A stretch of DNA of 64,000 bases from Phragmites australis (lineage: Eukaryota > Streptophyta > Magnoliopsida > Poales > Poaceae): positions 50,641,001 to 50,705,000 of the forward strand of contig NC_084921.1 in NCBI RefSeq assembly GCF_958298935.1, given 5' to 3'. A program made the position numbers and the translations under genes. The notes under the pieces are model-generated. The model was not told where the DNA came from and did not search any database. It saw only the letters and a list, made by a program, of their open reading frames with translations. Positions 10,030 to 20,870 of the stretch are shown piece after piece; positions within the stretch are counted from its first letter, which is position 1, and each line of letters begins with the position of its first letter.

Positions 10030-12851
10030 CGGTATTCGTCGTCCAGCTGGTCCACTGAGTTGGTCATCCTGACGATCTTCGTCCACTTCTGCAAGATTTT
10101 CGTGGGGTGCCGCCGTCGGTCGCGCTCTTCCGGCACTTCTTTATCCTTCGAGCGGCCAGAAAGAAGAAGGGGTCGGACGAGGTGGAGGTTGTCGGCTGCT
10201 GCAACTTTCGCTTGCGGGAGGGACTCGGCGACGCCTACATTCCGCAGGTGTTGTGCGGCAAGTGGGACGACTGGCGCCGGGACTGGGTTTACGTCGACAT
10301 CAGTCCCCATGACCGCCTCTCGCTGTCCCAATCGCCGGCGGAGCCTCACAAGCCGATCTGGGAAGCGGTCCCTACAGCGGATGCGCGCCTGTGCCCGTTG
10401 CTGAACCGCATTGAAGACCTGTGTCGGGTGGGACTTACCTCTCTCATGGTGGTCGTTGATTACCTGCGCCGCCGTCTGGCACCTCTGAGGGAACGCGCCC
10501 GCTTCGCCTGGATGTACACCGGGCCTCGCGACCTGACGAGGACCTGCATAGGCGAGGAGGGGGACCTCGACGAGGGGGCCTTGACGACACTGCTGAAGGT
10601 GGTGACCGGCGTCGACGACCTTGCCCGGGCGGTCCTGCCACGTGAGGAGTTGGCGCTTTGCGCAGACTCGGATCGGGTGGCTCTGCAGGAGTCAATACCG
10701 GCCTTCGACGCCCAGGGGCTGGTTGACCGTCCGGGGCGTCGAGACTCCGGGACTCTGCACATCCCCGGGGCGGACGACAATGGAGGGTGGGGCGCCGTCG
10801 CCGACGAGAGCAGACCGCTGACCCGGGGCGACAAGGGGAAGTGTCCCCAGGCGTATATCCCTCAACCATCTTCATCCTCGTCGCCGTCACCTCCGCGACA
10901 ACGGCTGACGGCAGGCGACGCGACAGCGGGCAGCCGAGGCGGCCAGTCTTTGGGAGCGGACTCCGGGGCGGAGGATGGATCTAGCTCACGGCAACCCGGG
11001 GGCCAGAGCCCGGCTGATGACGCGACGGCTGGCGGTCGGACCGGCCAGTCCTCGGGAGCAGGCTCTGGGGCGACCGCTAGGACCGGCCCACATCGGCTTG
11101 AGGGCCAAAGCCCTCCACCGAAAAGGAGGAGGCCGGAGCCTGGGCCTGAGCCCAGGCCACAGGGCCCAGAGTTCTGGATCCCGCAGTCCCGATGGCGGTA
11201 CCGCGGGGCTAAAACCACGTAAGCCTCTTTTTCTTTCTCGAGCATACTTCGCCCGGATTTTGGCTAGAGGTTAACATGTTTTCGTTTCAGGCCGCCCAAG
11301 GACTCTGCCGGAGGCCAGAAGCCCCCGGAGTAGCAGAGGCCAGCCCCTTTCCCTGAGCCGAGCGCCTCGGCGGGCTCCGAGTTGAGGGCCCCGGCCAGCT
11401 CCGAGCCAAGAGCCCTGGCCGGTCCTGAGCTGAGAGCCCTGGGCGGCCCTGCCCCGAGCCCTCCGAGGAAGGAGCAAACGGCTGCAGGGGAGGTGGTCGC
11501 GACAAGGGTGGCGCCGGCGCGACCGCCATCGAGGTCCCCGAGCGCCTCTGCTGAGAAGGCTCACAGGGGATCCAGCCCCCGGTCGTCTTCTGGCCAGGTC
11601 CCGGAACCCCTCCCCGAGGTGTTGGAAAGCGCCCGGGAGGTCATCGGGCGGCTCGAGGTGGCTGTTGCGGCAGAGCGGGCTGAGCTCGAAAAAGAGCGTG
11701 TCGCCCTAGTCGACGAGAGGGGTCTACTGCAGGAGGTCCGCAAGCTGCTGGAAACCCACGTGGCCTCGGCTCGCACGGCCTATGAGAAGTTCATGCGGGA
11801 GGTGGCCGTGGAGCGGGAGGCACTGGAGGAGGCCCGCAACGAGGCCGTCGCCGCGTAGGAGAAAGCCAACCGCTTAGAGCGGCTCGCGGCGAAGCGTGAC
11901 CAAGCATCGAGGAGGCGCGCTGCAGAGCTGCTCGCTCGTGAGGGTTAACTTGCCCAGTGCGAGCGGCAGGTTGCTTCACAGGAGGAGGCGACCAGCAAGA
12001 GGGAGGAGGCCGTGCGGTCTGCACAGGCGGACCTCTGCCGCCAGAACGACGAGCTCGAGCGCGGCAGCGCTGACGTCCTCCGCCGGGAGGAGCAGGTCAC
12101 GCTGCGTGAGACGGATGCCGACATAACATCATTAGCGCTTGACGCCCGGGAGGAGCAGATCACGCGGCGTGAGGCGGATGCCGATTTGGCATCGTCAGCA
12201 CTCGCCACCCGGGAGGAGCAGGTCGCCAACTGAGAGGCCGACCTAGCTGCCCGAGAGCAGGCCGTCAAGGCCCGGGTCGAGCAACTGGAGCAATCCCAGA
12301 TCGAGGCGGCCACCCAACGCCGGGAGATACCGACCGCGAGAGGCATCCCTATCAGCGCCACCGACGGCAGCGGTCTCGAGGCCCGACTGAAGAACGTCGA
12401 GGATGAGCTCGACGCCGTCCTCTCAGAACGGACGAACGTGAAGCTGATGATGCGGGATATCCTTCGGCAGGCGCGGGATACCGTGGAGGCAGCCGGGCTT
12501 GGGCGTGTGTTTGTAGGGTGCCAGTCGCTGGAAACGGAGACGATAGGCCACACCGCCCTCGGGTTCGCAGAGATCGCCCGGCGCCTCGAGGCCCTTCCTG
12601 CCGCTGTCCAGGAGCTGGCGACCCGGGAGGGGCGTGCACTGGCCCAAGGAATGGTCGAGCATGTTCTCGCCTGCTACCGCAGCCGAGACCCTGCCTTCCC
12701 ACTGGAGCTAGCTCGGCAGGGTGTGGTTGAGCCAGAGGAAGCCGCCGCCCGGGCAGCCGTCCGCGACGTCGCCACCAAGGTGGTGGAATGTTTTGTGTGG
12801 GAGCTTGGCCCGAGCAGTGACAGTAGCAGCGAAGCGTGCCCTCCTCCTTAG
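10030..12851 (+). pseudogene. Antisense accessory ORF of element A (Transposase_28-like, coiled coil)
   Basis: The N-terminal part resembles the Pfam family called putative gypsy type transposon (Transposase_28): FVHFCKIFVG, then after a one-base frame change near 10105 PPSVALFRHFF, followed by a WDDWRRDW segment. A 72-nt intron (11219-11290, GTAAGC to TTTCAG) keeps the frame. The second exon encodes a Pro/Ser-rich linker and a long charged coiled coil (VAVAAERAELEKERVAL and on to REEQ repeats), ending at 12851 with an Asp/Ser-rich tail. The frame holds internal stops near 11333 (TAG), 11856 (TAG), 11946 (TAA) and 12231 (TGA), each one C-to-T change from CAG, CAA or CGA. The function of these accessory proteins is unknown. 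This copy is not translatable as a whole. Confidence 0.7.
12084..12230 (+). repeat. 63-bp (21-residue) repeat inside the accessory ORF
   Basis: CGGGAGGAGCAG starts at 12084, 12147 and 12210, exactly 63 bp apart. Each unit encodes an REEQ(V/I)-type segment with ETDAD or EADAD and an Ala/Leu-rich end. This is an in-frame repeat of the coiled-coil region, with the third unit partial. Confidence 0.8.
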
Positions 12852-14521
12852 CCTGTAAATAGTTAGGGTTTTTGTTTTTTGAATGTTGTAAATATGTGAG
12901 TGATTCCCTCCTGAATGGTTCCCTTTAATATAATAGAAGCTATTCTTGGAATCGAACTCCGCTCTGTACTTGTTCTTTGTGTTGTTTGTTTTTCCTTGAT
13001 GTCCCGAGAGGCACTGGCTGAGCCCGGCAGTCTTCCTACAAAAAGTTAGGTTGCCCTGGCCACTCATGTTCGAGCAGCGGGACCACTCGAGCGTCCAGCT
13101 CCCGAGCCCTTGCGAGTGCGCGGCTGCTGAGTCAGGAGACACAGACACGAACTTCTTTGCTCGGGAGACGAATCCACCTGGCATGGTACACGCCACGACC
13201 AGTGAACGCTTTTCGCCCTACGACCTTTCAAACAAATAGACCAGAGACACATGCAGGTGGAAACGCAACCAAGAGTCCCCACGGTTTGGTGGTGTTCGGG
13301 GTATGACTGACCAGACCGAGCACCGACAGCCCGCCCCTAGGGTCTAGGTGGTCCCGACCACTCATGTTCGAGCGGTAGGATTACCTGAGAACCCCAGATG
13401 CTCGGTAGTACTCGGGGTACTGCCAAGCCGGCCGGGCACCACAGCCACCATAAAGGACCTAGGTCAGCCATTGCCGCCTGTACGGTACTCCGACTACTAT
13501 TTGTTTTTGTCATTCCAGAAAAGCGAACACGAGGGCGGGGTTTTGCGCGTGAGGGGACTACCTCGCCGAACAGATTAGCATACGAGGGTCCCGAGGATAA
13601 CTCGGGAGCGATAGTTTATTGCGTATGTATGAAACAAAATTCATATGACTTTAGTAACTCACCGAGTAGTTGTCAGCCTTCCGGCCGACCGATCCAGGAA
13701 AGGGTAGATGCCCTGAGCTCGGGGCGCCTGGGAACATGGGTTCCCTCGTGTAGAGCGCCTAAGCCCCCAGGACATCCTTTTAGCACCCGAGCACTAGAAA
13801 CCCGGTAATAGAACCTGGGGCCAGGCGGTCCCGACCACTCATGTCCGAGTGGTAGGATTACCCGAGGACCCCAGAGGTGATGCCCTTGTGGTCGGGCTAC
13901 TTGGTTCTCGAGCATTGATCTGTAAGCTTGGAAAATAGGCAAAGGTTCTTTGCTTGGTGCACTCTGTTAGTGCAGTACTCATTATAGACTGCTCTCGTTT
14001 TTGACCCGAGACCTCTCGAATGCCTGGATCCGCGAAGTGTACTGACAGAGGTATGACCAAGAGGTCCAATAGTTCGGTGGTGCCCGGGGTAGGACTGATC
14101 AGGCCGAGCACTGACAGTCTGCCCGTGAGGTCTAGGCGGTCCCGACCACTCATGTTCGAGCCGTAGGATTACCCGAGAACCCCAGAGGCCCGGTAGCGCT
14201 CGGGGTACTACCATGCTGCCGGGCACCACAGCCTACCACAACAGACTTAAGTCAGCAGTCACTGTCTACACGCATACCGACCGGGATCCATTTTTATCAA
14301 CGAGAAAAATGAGAGAGCGTGTTTTTCTCACACAAATCGAGCATCTCACCAAGTAGATTAAACATATAGATTCCAGAGGAAAAAACTCAGAATAAGAGTA
14401 ATATGAGCGTATATTGACGATTTGTACAGAAGTGCTAACTTACATGGTTGGTGGCAGCCCCAAGCCAACTTAGGCGGGGGGAGGCCCCTGTCCTGGTTGG
14501 CCTGAGCACAAACATGCCCAC
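12852..14521. repeat. Spacer of element A with long dispersed repeats
   Basis: A unit of about 165 bp occurs at 13282-13447 and again at 14071-14236, with a partial copy at about 13822-13900 and a weaker trace near 13060. Each contains CGGGGTA, GACTGA, CCGAGCAC, then TCCCGACCACTCATGT and GTAGGATTACC. No coding sequence was found. It separates pol from the antisense ORF. Confidence 0.75.
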
Positions 14522-16876
14522 CTAGGGATAAAACTTGCGTAGATGCTCGATGTTCCACGTGTTTGGAAGAGGCTACCCGTCCTCTGTGGCCAGCCGAAAC
14601 AAGCCTTGCCACGGGGCACCGATCAAGATGAGGGAGAGTTTGTTCTTTCCTTCGCGTGTCTGGGCGCGTCGGAGAACTAGATCCCCAACCTCGAGTGACT
14701 GGGCCCGGATGTGGCGCTGATGGTAGCGCCGCAGGCTCTACTGATATCTGGCGGCTCGGACGGTGGCTCATCACTGACGCTCCTCCAAGTGATCGACGTC
14801 GTCGCATCTTCGTTGTTCTTACTCGCCTTCTGAGTAAGCATTCACCCGAGGGGAGCCAAGCGTGAGATCGGAGGGGAGGACTGCCTCGGCGTCATAGACG
14901 AGGAAGAAAGACGTCTCCCCGGTGGCCCGGCTTGGCGTAGTCCGGTTGGCCCATAACACAGCAGGCAGCTCGTCGATCCACCCTATCCCATGTTTTGCCA
15001 GCACGTCGTAGGTTCGGGTTTTCAGCCCCTTCAGAATCTCGGCATTGGCGCGCTCGACTTGCCCGTTGCTCCAAGGATGAGCGACAGAGGCGAAACAAAG
15101 CTTGATCCCGAGGTCCTCACAGTATTCCCCGAAAAGGGCACTTGTGAACTGGGTGCCATTGTCGGTGATGATCCTGTTCGAGACGCCGAAGCGACTTGTG
15201 ATACCGCAGATGAATTGGATTGCCGTGTTCTTGGTAACCTTGACAACTAGGACCGCCTCCGGCCACTTGGTGAACTTGTTGATGGCGATGTAGAGGTACT
15301 CATAGCCCGCGATTGCTTGGGGGAATGGACCCAAGATGTCCAGCCCCCAGACCGCGAAGGGCCAAGACAGGGGATGGTGTGAAGAGCCTAGGCTGGCTGG
15401 TGAATCTGCTTTGCATGGAACTGGCACGCCCTGCAGCGTCGAACCAACTCGGAAGCATCCTGGAGGGCTGTAGGCCAGTAGAAGCCTTGCCGAAAGGCCT
15501 TCCCGACCAGCGTGCAAAATGATGCATGGCCACCACACTCGCCCTAGTGGATCTCAGTGAGGAGCTCACTCCTTCTGCCCGGGTGATGCATTTCTGGAGG
15601 ACACCGTCCGTGCCGCGCCGGTAGAGATCCCCATCTTCAATAGCATAGCGTTTGGATTGCCGTGAAATCCTCTTCACAGAGGCATCATCCCCGGGAAGGA
15701 TGTTTTCTTTCAAGTACCCTCGAATCTCGGTGATTCATGAGGATTCTTGAGAACTACCGACAAGCACTGCGCACTCGCCGGGCGATGGCACCCTGACGGG
15801 ACCTCCCACTGAGGGTGCTACCTGAGTTCCCCCAACTAGGCTCGAAGGTTCCCCTTCATCCAGGTCGGCAGGCAGGATGGATGGCTGTGTGAGCCTTTCT
15901 TCAAAGGTTCCGGCCGGGACGATCGCACGGGCAGAGGCCAGGCGGGAGAGGTCATCGGCCAGAGCGTTGTCGCAGCGAGGTAAGTGCCGCTCCAGCCTCC
16001 TGACTTCCACCACGTACGCCGCCATCTGCGGGTCTGCGCACTGGTATTCCTTGGATACTTGGTTGACCACCAGTTGGGAGTCTCCCTTGACAAGCAGCCG
16101 CCGGATCCCGAGACCCACTGCTGCTCGGAGGCCAGCGATGAGGCCCTCGTATTCTGCCATATTGTTCGTCACTCGAAAATGCAGCTGCATGACATACTGG
16201 AGTACTTCACCCGTTGGGGAGGTGAGCACTACTCCAGCCCCCGCGCCTTTCAGCGTGAGGGAGCCGTCAAAATGCATGATCCAGTACCCGGGCCCATCTT
16301 GCCCGGGGTATGCGAACAACTCTTCATTATCGATCTCAGGGACCGGCGTCCACTCTGCCATGAAGTCGGACAGAGCCTGGTTTTTAATTGCCTGGCGGCT
16401 GACGAAGTGCAGATCAAATTCTGTGAGCTCGACCGCCCACTTGACAATACGCCCGGTGCCTTCTCGGTTCTGTAGGATCGGTCCCAGTGGGTATGTGGTT
16501 ACCACTGAGACCTTGTGCGCCTGAAAGTAGTGACACAGCTTCCTAGAAGCGATGAGCACTGCATAAAGCATCTTCTGGGCTTGGGGGTATCTTGTCTTGG
16601 CGCCTCGGAGGACTTCACTCACGAAGTACACCGGTCGCTGTGTACGGCGGGCCCGGACTGCGGCCTCGCCCGAGGACTTGTCACAGCCCCCGAGCTCGGC
16701 GTAGTGGTCGGGGCTGGCCGCGGTTTCGGGTTCGATTCCCTGGTCGGGAGGAGCCGAGGTCTCGGGCTCGACCCCCTGGTTGGGAGGAGCCCCGAGACCT
16801 GTAGGCTGCTCGGGGGCGACCGGGAGCTCAGACCCAGCACCTTGCCCCGAGCACTCGTCACGCTCCACCACCAGTA
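14522..16876 (-). pseudogene. Ty3/gypsy pol fragment: RNase H and integrase (element A)
   Basis: Read on the minus strand from 16876, the RT-RNase H part shows [25 protein letters not shown] and [10 protein letters not shown]. The plant dual RNase H follows with [22 protein letters not shown] and [18 protein letters not shown]. Next come a degraded HHCC zinc finger near 15450-15570, the integrase core (WGLDILGPF, IITDNGTQFTS, HPWSNGQVERAN) and a C-terminal tail ending NIEHLRKFYP with a stop at 14522. Two long open stretches (15735-16937 and 14819-15538) are separated by stops and frame changes. Between the RT and RNase H matches, a Pro/Glu/Gly-rich insertion with repeated PDQG/PNQG units lies at 16630-16850. 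The copy is defective. Confidence 0.9.
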
Positions 16877-16981
16877 CTGTCAGTGACATGGGAACCAGGG
16901 GTCCCCGAGTCCCGAGGCCAGGACCGCAGAATGCCACGTGACGTCATCCCTCGGAGACTATCTCCCCGAGGACCGAGAAGA

Positions 16982-17289
16982 GGCAGTTCCAGGAGGTGTG
17001 CTCGGGGCCATGAACAGTGGTCCCCGAGTACCTGTAGTTCCCCGACGACCCGAGAAGAGGCAGTTCCGGGAGGGGTGCTCGGGGCCATGAACAGTGGTCC
17101 CCGAGTACCCGTAGTTCCCCGAGGACCCGAGAAAAGCCAGTTCCGGGAGGGGTGCTCGGGGCTATGAACAGTGGTCCCCGAGTACCCGGAGTTCCCCGAG
17201 GATCCGAGAAGAGACATATCCGGGAGAGGGCGTTCAGGGCCATGAACAGTGGTCCCCAAGCACCCAGAGTTCCCTGAGGACCTAAGAAG
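16982..17289. repeat. Four tandem 77-bp repeats in the element B LTR
   Basis: Units start at 16982, 17059, 17136 and 17213, each 77 bp. They share CAGTTCCGGGAGG, GCTCGGGGCCATGAACAGTGG, CCCCGAGTACCC and GTTCCCCGAGGACC. The fourth unit is the most diverged. They lie upstream of the TATA box, where such repeats often form the U3 enhancer. Confidence 0.9.
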
Positions 17290-17790
17290 CCCCTTGCCGG
17301 TGGACCCCACAAAGGCTCCACGGTGAGGTGTCAATCGGTGAGAGGTCCGATGCTGCATTTAAGAGGAAGCGTGGTCGGTCACATCCAACCACTCCCCCCT
17401 ATGCCTGTTGTACTGAGTACATCAGTCCCTACCATCGCCTGGCAGGAAGGCGTGGGGATATTTAATGCGACGGGTCCTATCGCACGTGACCCTGCGGGGC
17501 CCATGAAGGAAACGGCTTGGAGATATCGTCGTTGGGCTCGAGGCATATCGCCTGCCCCCCTGCTGTGTTAGATCTGCTCTGACCGAGAGGGCATGCAGGG
17601 CAGTTCGGTGGCTGCTCGGTGGGCCCCCTGCATCTGCTAAAGTTGGGTGTAATGGGCGACAGGACCGGGAGAATGCGCATTTTTCAACCCGTGTAACATC
17701 AAGTTGTAGCCCCATGACGGTTGATTTCCATTTATGGCTCATGGGAACTCGTGCCCCTGTTTCTGTGCACGTCGAACCTCCCCCGACAGG

Positions 17791-17797
17791 ATAAAAG
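17791..17797 (+). promoter_or_regulatory. TATA-like box of the element B LTR
   Basis: ATAAAAG precedes a run of G and a GTGCACTT stretch about 380 bp before the LTR end. Its position and sequence suit the core promoter of the LTR. Confidence 0.5.
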
Positions 17798-18177
17798 GGG
17801 GGGGTGCACTTCGTAGAAGAGCAGACTGAGAAGAGCAAGACGACTGATAGAAGTCGAAGAAGCTGGAAGCAAGGAACAAGACCAAAGCTCAAGACTTAGA
17901 CAAAAAACATTGAAACTCAGAGATCCAAAGAAAGGCATTCCAAGAGCATTAATGGCATATCATACACACAAGAGTAGGGTATTACGCTCCGTGCGGCCCG
18001 AACCTGTCTAAAATCCCTTGAGCATTTACTCTCACTAGCCGACGATCATCCGTCCCGCCTAGATCTCATATATTCGCATTAAAACCACGTACGAGGTAGA
18101 TCTAGAATCAGTCCCCCAGCCGAATATCAAAGGGGGTCCCTCTGGATCCCCGCTTGCGGTGTTCATCCACCGATAGC

Positions 18178-18197
18178 TGGCGCGCCAGGTAGGGGGG
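18178..18197 (+). other. Primer binding site of element B
   Basis: TGGCGCGCCAGGTAGGGGGG follows the LTR end directly. The same core (TGGCGCGCCAG) flanks the LTR of element C in reverse at 49823-49838. A sequence beginning TGGCGC next to an LTR end is the usual PBS of grass Tat-lineage elements. I did not assign the primer tRNA. Confidence 0.75.
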
Positions 18198-18234
18198 TTG
18201 CATCCCTGAATCCGCCTTATTTTCTGCAGGAAAA

Positions 18235-19690
18235 ATGGAGGGTGGACATCGTCTTCAGCGCATTGGCTCAAACTCGAGCGAAGAAGTGGAGCACGTGGCC
18301 CAGGAGGCCCCGGCTCCTGCTGTTCCTCAACAGCAGCAACAGTCAGCCCGTACGGCGCCTCCCTACCTTAGGGACAACGGCGCTAGGCCCAGCAGGGTCG
18401 CCACCGTCGCAGGCCGGCCACCCAACCCTCAGCAAGCGGGAAACGTCCCTGCCGCAAGATCTACGTCTGGACAGCACCGGTCGTCGTTACGGCGTAGTCT
18501 CACCTTCGGTGATGCCAACCCTGAGAGTGCTTTGCTTGCGGCGTAAGCACTCCTCAGGCACTCGCCTGTCCAGGCAGCGGGGGAAACCCTGGAGGGCCGT
18601 TGGCTGCAGGAGGTGGCCGCCTTGGTGGGTACGGCTCACCGGCAGGTACTGGCTGAAAGTTCCCGTGCCACCTCCCACCGCGGTGCAACAAGAGCCAGAC
18701 CATCTTCGGGTGGAGACAGAACCGGCCAGGGGGGGGGGCTCCAGACGGAGTGCCGCTCCCCTGGTCACAACAGAAGCTCAAGACCTCTGCTTGCACCTCA
18801 ATGAGCGAAGGGCTGTCGAGGATGCACGCGTCACTCTCGAGCGCCACCGGGAGTCCGGACGCGAGGCCGAGGCAGAGGACCAGGCTTCCTCTATGCCGGC
18901 CCGCGACCGTCGGGGTTCCCCGGTGCCCCGGCGTACGCCCCCCAAGGGCACTACTGGCGCCGTAGGATACGGCACAGGCTGCCGCGCATTCACCAGTGAG
19001 CTCCGCCAAGTCAACTGGCCCACGAAGTTCCGACCAGAGCTACCGGAGAAGTACGACGGGTCCATCGACCCCATCGAGTTCCTCCAAATCTACACCACCG
19101 CCGTCAAGCGGCGGGTGGGAATGAAAAGGTGATGGCCAACTACTTCCACGTGGCCTTGAGGGGCTCTACCCGCTCTTGGCTTATGAACTTACCCCCAGGA
19201 TCTATTAGCTCCTGGGATGATCTGTGTCACCAATTTGTGGCTAATTTTCAGTGCACTTTCACACGCCCCGGCTTGGAGTGCGACCTCCATGCCGATAAGC
19301 AGCAAGAGGGGAAGACGCTGAGGCGCTTCATACAACGTTTCAGCTAGGTCCGCAACACCATCCCGTGGATTACCCCTCATGCCATCATTGTCGCCTTCCG
19401 GCAGGGCGTCCACGACGAGCGGATGCTTGAGAAGCTAGGTACGCATGAGGTCGAGACTACCGCGGAGCTCTTCGCGCTGGCCGACAAGTGCACCAAGCCG
19501 GCGAAGGCTCGGGCGTGGCACGTCCCGCGCCTTGAGCAACCCGTTACCGACAAAGCAGGTCCTTCACGCTCTGACAAGTGGGAAAAGAAAAAGAGGAAGA
19601 AGCGCGACGCTGCCCCTATCATGCCGGCGGAGGGCGCTGCCCGCCGGTCGGCACGTCGGGCAGCTGTCAACAAAAAGCCCGCTCCCGCGA
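18235..19690 (+). pseudogene. Ty3/gypsy gag remnant (element B)
   Basis: An initial frame (MEGGHRLQRIG) lies about 40 bp after the PBS. Further on, the gag core is seen: NWPTKFRPELPEKYDGS, then after a frame change near 19130 KVMANYFHVALRGS, RSWLMNLPPGSISSW, LCHQFVANF and LRRFIQRFS. An in-frame TAG lies at 19345, followed by VRNTIPWITPHAI, VAFRQGVHDERMLEKLGTH and ELFALADKC. Capsid assembly is the family role. Frameshifts and stops make it non-functional. The reading ends near 19690, where unrelated Copia-LTR-like DNA begins. Confidence 0.85.
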
Positions 19691-20870
19691 GACCCGAGGT
19701 TCCGGAGGTTTCGGCTAGTCACCAGAATCCAGAAGTTCCAATCCAATCCAGAACTTACGAGTTCAGACATGAAACCCAAGCATAGAACCTCAAATCGATC
19801 CTCATATGGAACATCCAGTTACCCAAAACTTTCGGGTAGAACCTGGAACTTTTGAGTTGGTTAGAAAAGCCAAACTGAGCACCCCTACCCAGATCCTAAT
19901 CCGGAGGTTTCGGCTTATCAGGAACGTCCGGGTACACATCCTAGTGTTCGTAGGATGATTTGTTTCTCTCAACTTGGTAAAAAAAGGGGTACCTATACTC
20001 AATTTCAAAGATAAAACTCATTTGAACCACTTTGAGCCTTTGAATACCTTTAAGTACCGCTTCTTTCCTTAAAACTTAGAGGGTTGTCATTTTTTAATAT
20101 CATCTTCACTACATCTCTTCTTGATTCTTCATGTGATTGATGTGAATCACCAGTAGCTTCCTATGGCCTCGCATGGTATTGTTGCAAAGCCTTCACTCGC
20201 TCTTCACCACCGCCTTAGTCCTTCGGTGCAAAACCATTTGCTTGCGCTTTACCATCAAATGGTCTATCATAGCCGAGTCTTGATTGCCCTTCACCATCTT
20301 GCCATAGGGAACAACTTTGTATATGGCATCTTCAATGAATTCATTTTATCAAATATGGAATCATATCTTTATTCTTCACTCTTAGCATATTGGATTTTAG
20401 TTTAACTTATGTCTTCTTATGGATCCTAACTTCAACTCACTCTCAAGCACAAAGCACATGAATTAGTCTATAAAATGTAATTAACAATGACATACCTTTA
20501 GTTACTTGATCTCCATAAGTAACTTAGCCTTCATTCTTCAACCTTCTTCTTCTTCGTATGAGCATCACTAAGATCTCAATAACTTTGATGCAATTCTTTA
20601 AACTCATGGCATTCCTTAATAAATCCATGCTTCATCACTTATACATCCCCTATAGAATAACCTAATAATAATTCTCAACAACATTGTTAGTTCATAGGTA
20701 TTGTCATTGACTTACCCGGGTATTACTTAGAGCTCATCCATCTAAATGCATATCTCTTCTCCATACATCATTTATGAAACAATCGACTAACAATTCTCAA
20801 CATTAGTAAGTCACAAACTTTAGCATCCTGCTGCCTTTTAAGTGAACATGTGCCTATGAGATTTTGTTTG
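19691..20870. mobile_element. Probable Copia LTR remnant
   Basis: The segment 19691-19960 is rich in short motifs such as CCGGAGGTTTCGGCT and GAACTTACGAGTT. The part 20040-20870 is pyrimidine-rich, with CTTCACCACCGCC and long T-rich runs. The wording resembles LTRs of grass Copia elements and the LTR at 55847, but no ends or coding region could be fixed. No gene was seen. Confidence 0.35.

Larger units (their letters stand above)
10006..16876 (-). mobile_element. Tat-lineage Ty3/gypsy retrotransposon A, partial
   Basis: A minus-strand pol (RNase H and integrase, 14522-16876) is followed in its own direction by a repeat-rich spacer (12.9-14.4 kb) and then by an accessory ORF on the opposite strand (10.0-12.9 kb). 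This order of pol followed by an antisense accessory ORF is known for Tat-lineage elements of grasses. The RT, protease, gag and both LTRs are missing. The element is cut at 16876 by the LTR of element B and fades out near 10.0 kb. Confidence 0.75.
16877..18175 (+). mobile_element. LTR of element B (Tat-lineage), about 1.3 kb
   Basis: The LTR starts TGTCAGTGACATGG and ends at about 18175 (CCGATA, from an expected CA end), two bases before a primer binding site. It carries a four-copy tandem repeat, a TATA-like box at 17791 and a GC-rich promoter. The start abuts element A's pol on the opposite strand. I did not find a second LTR of this kind in the window. Confidence 0.65.
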
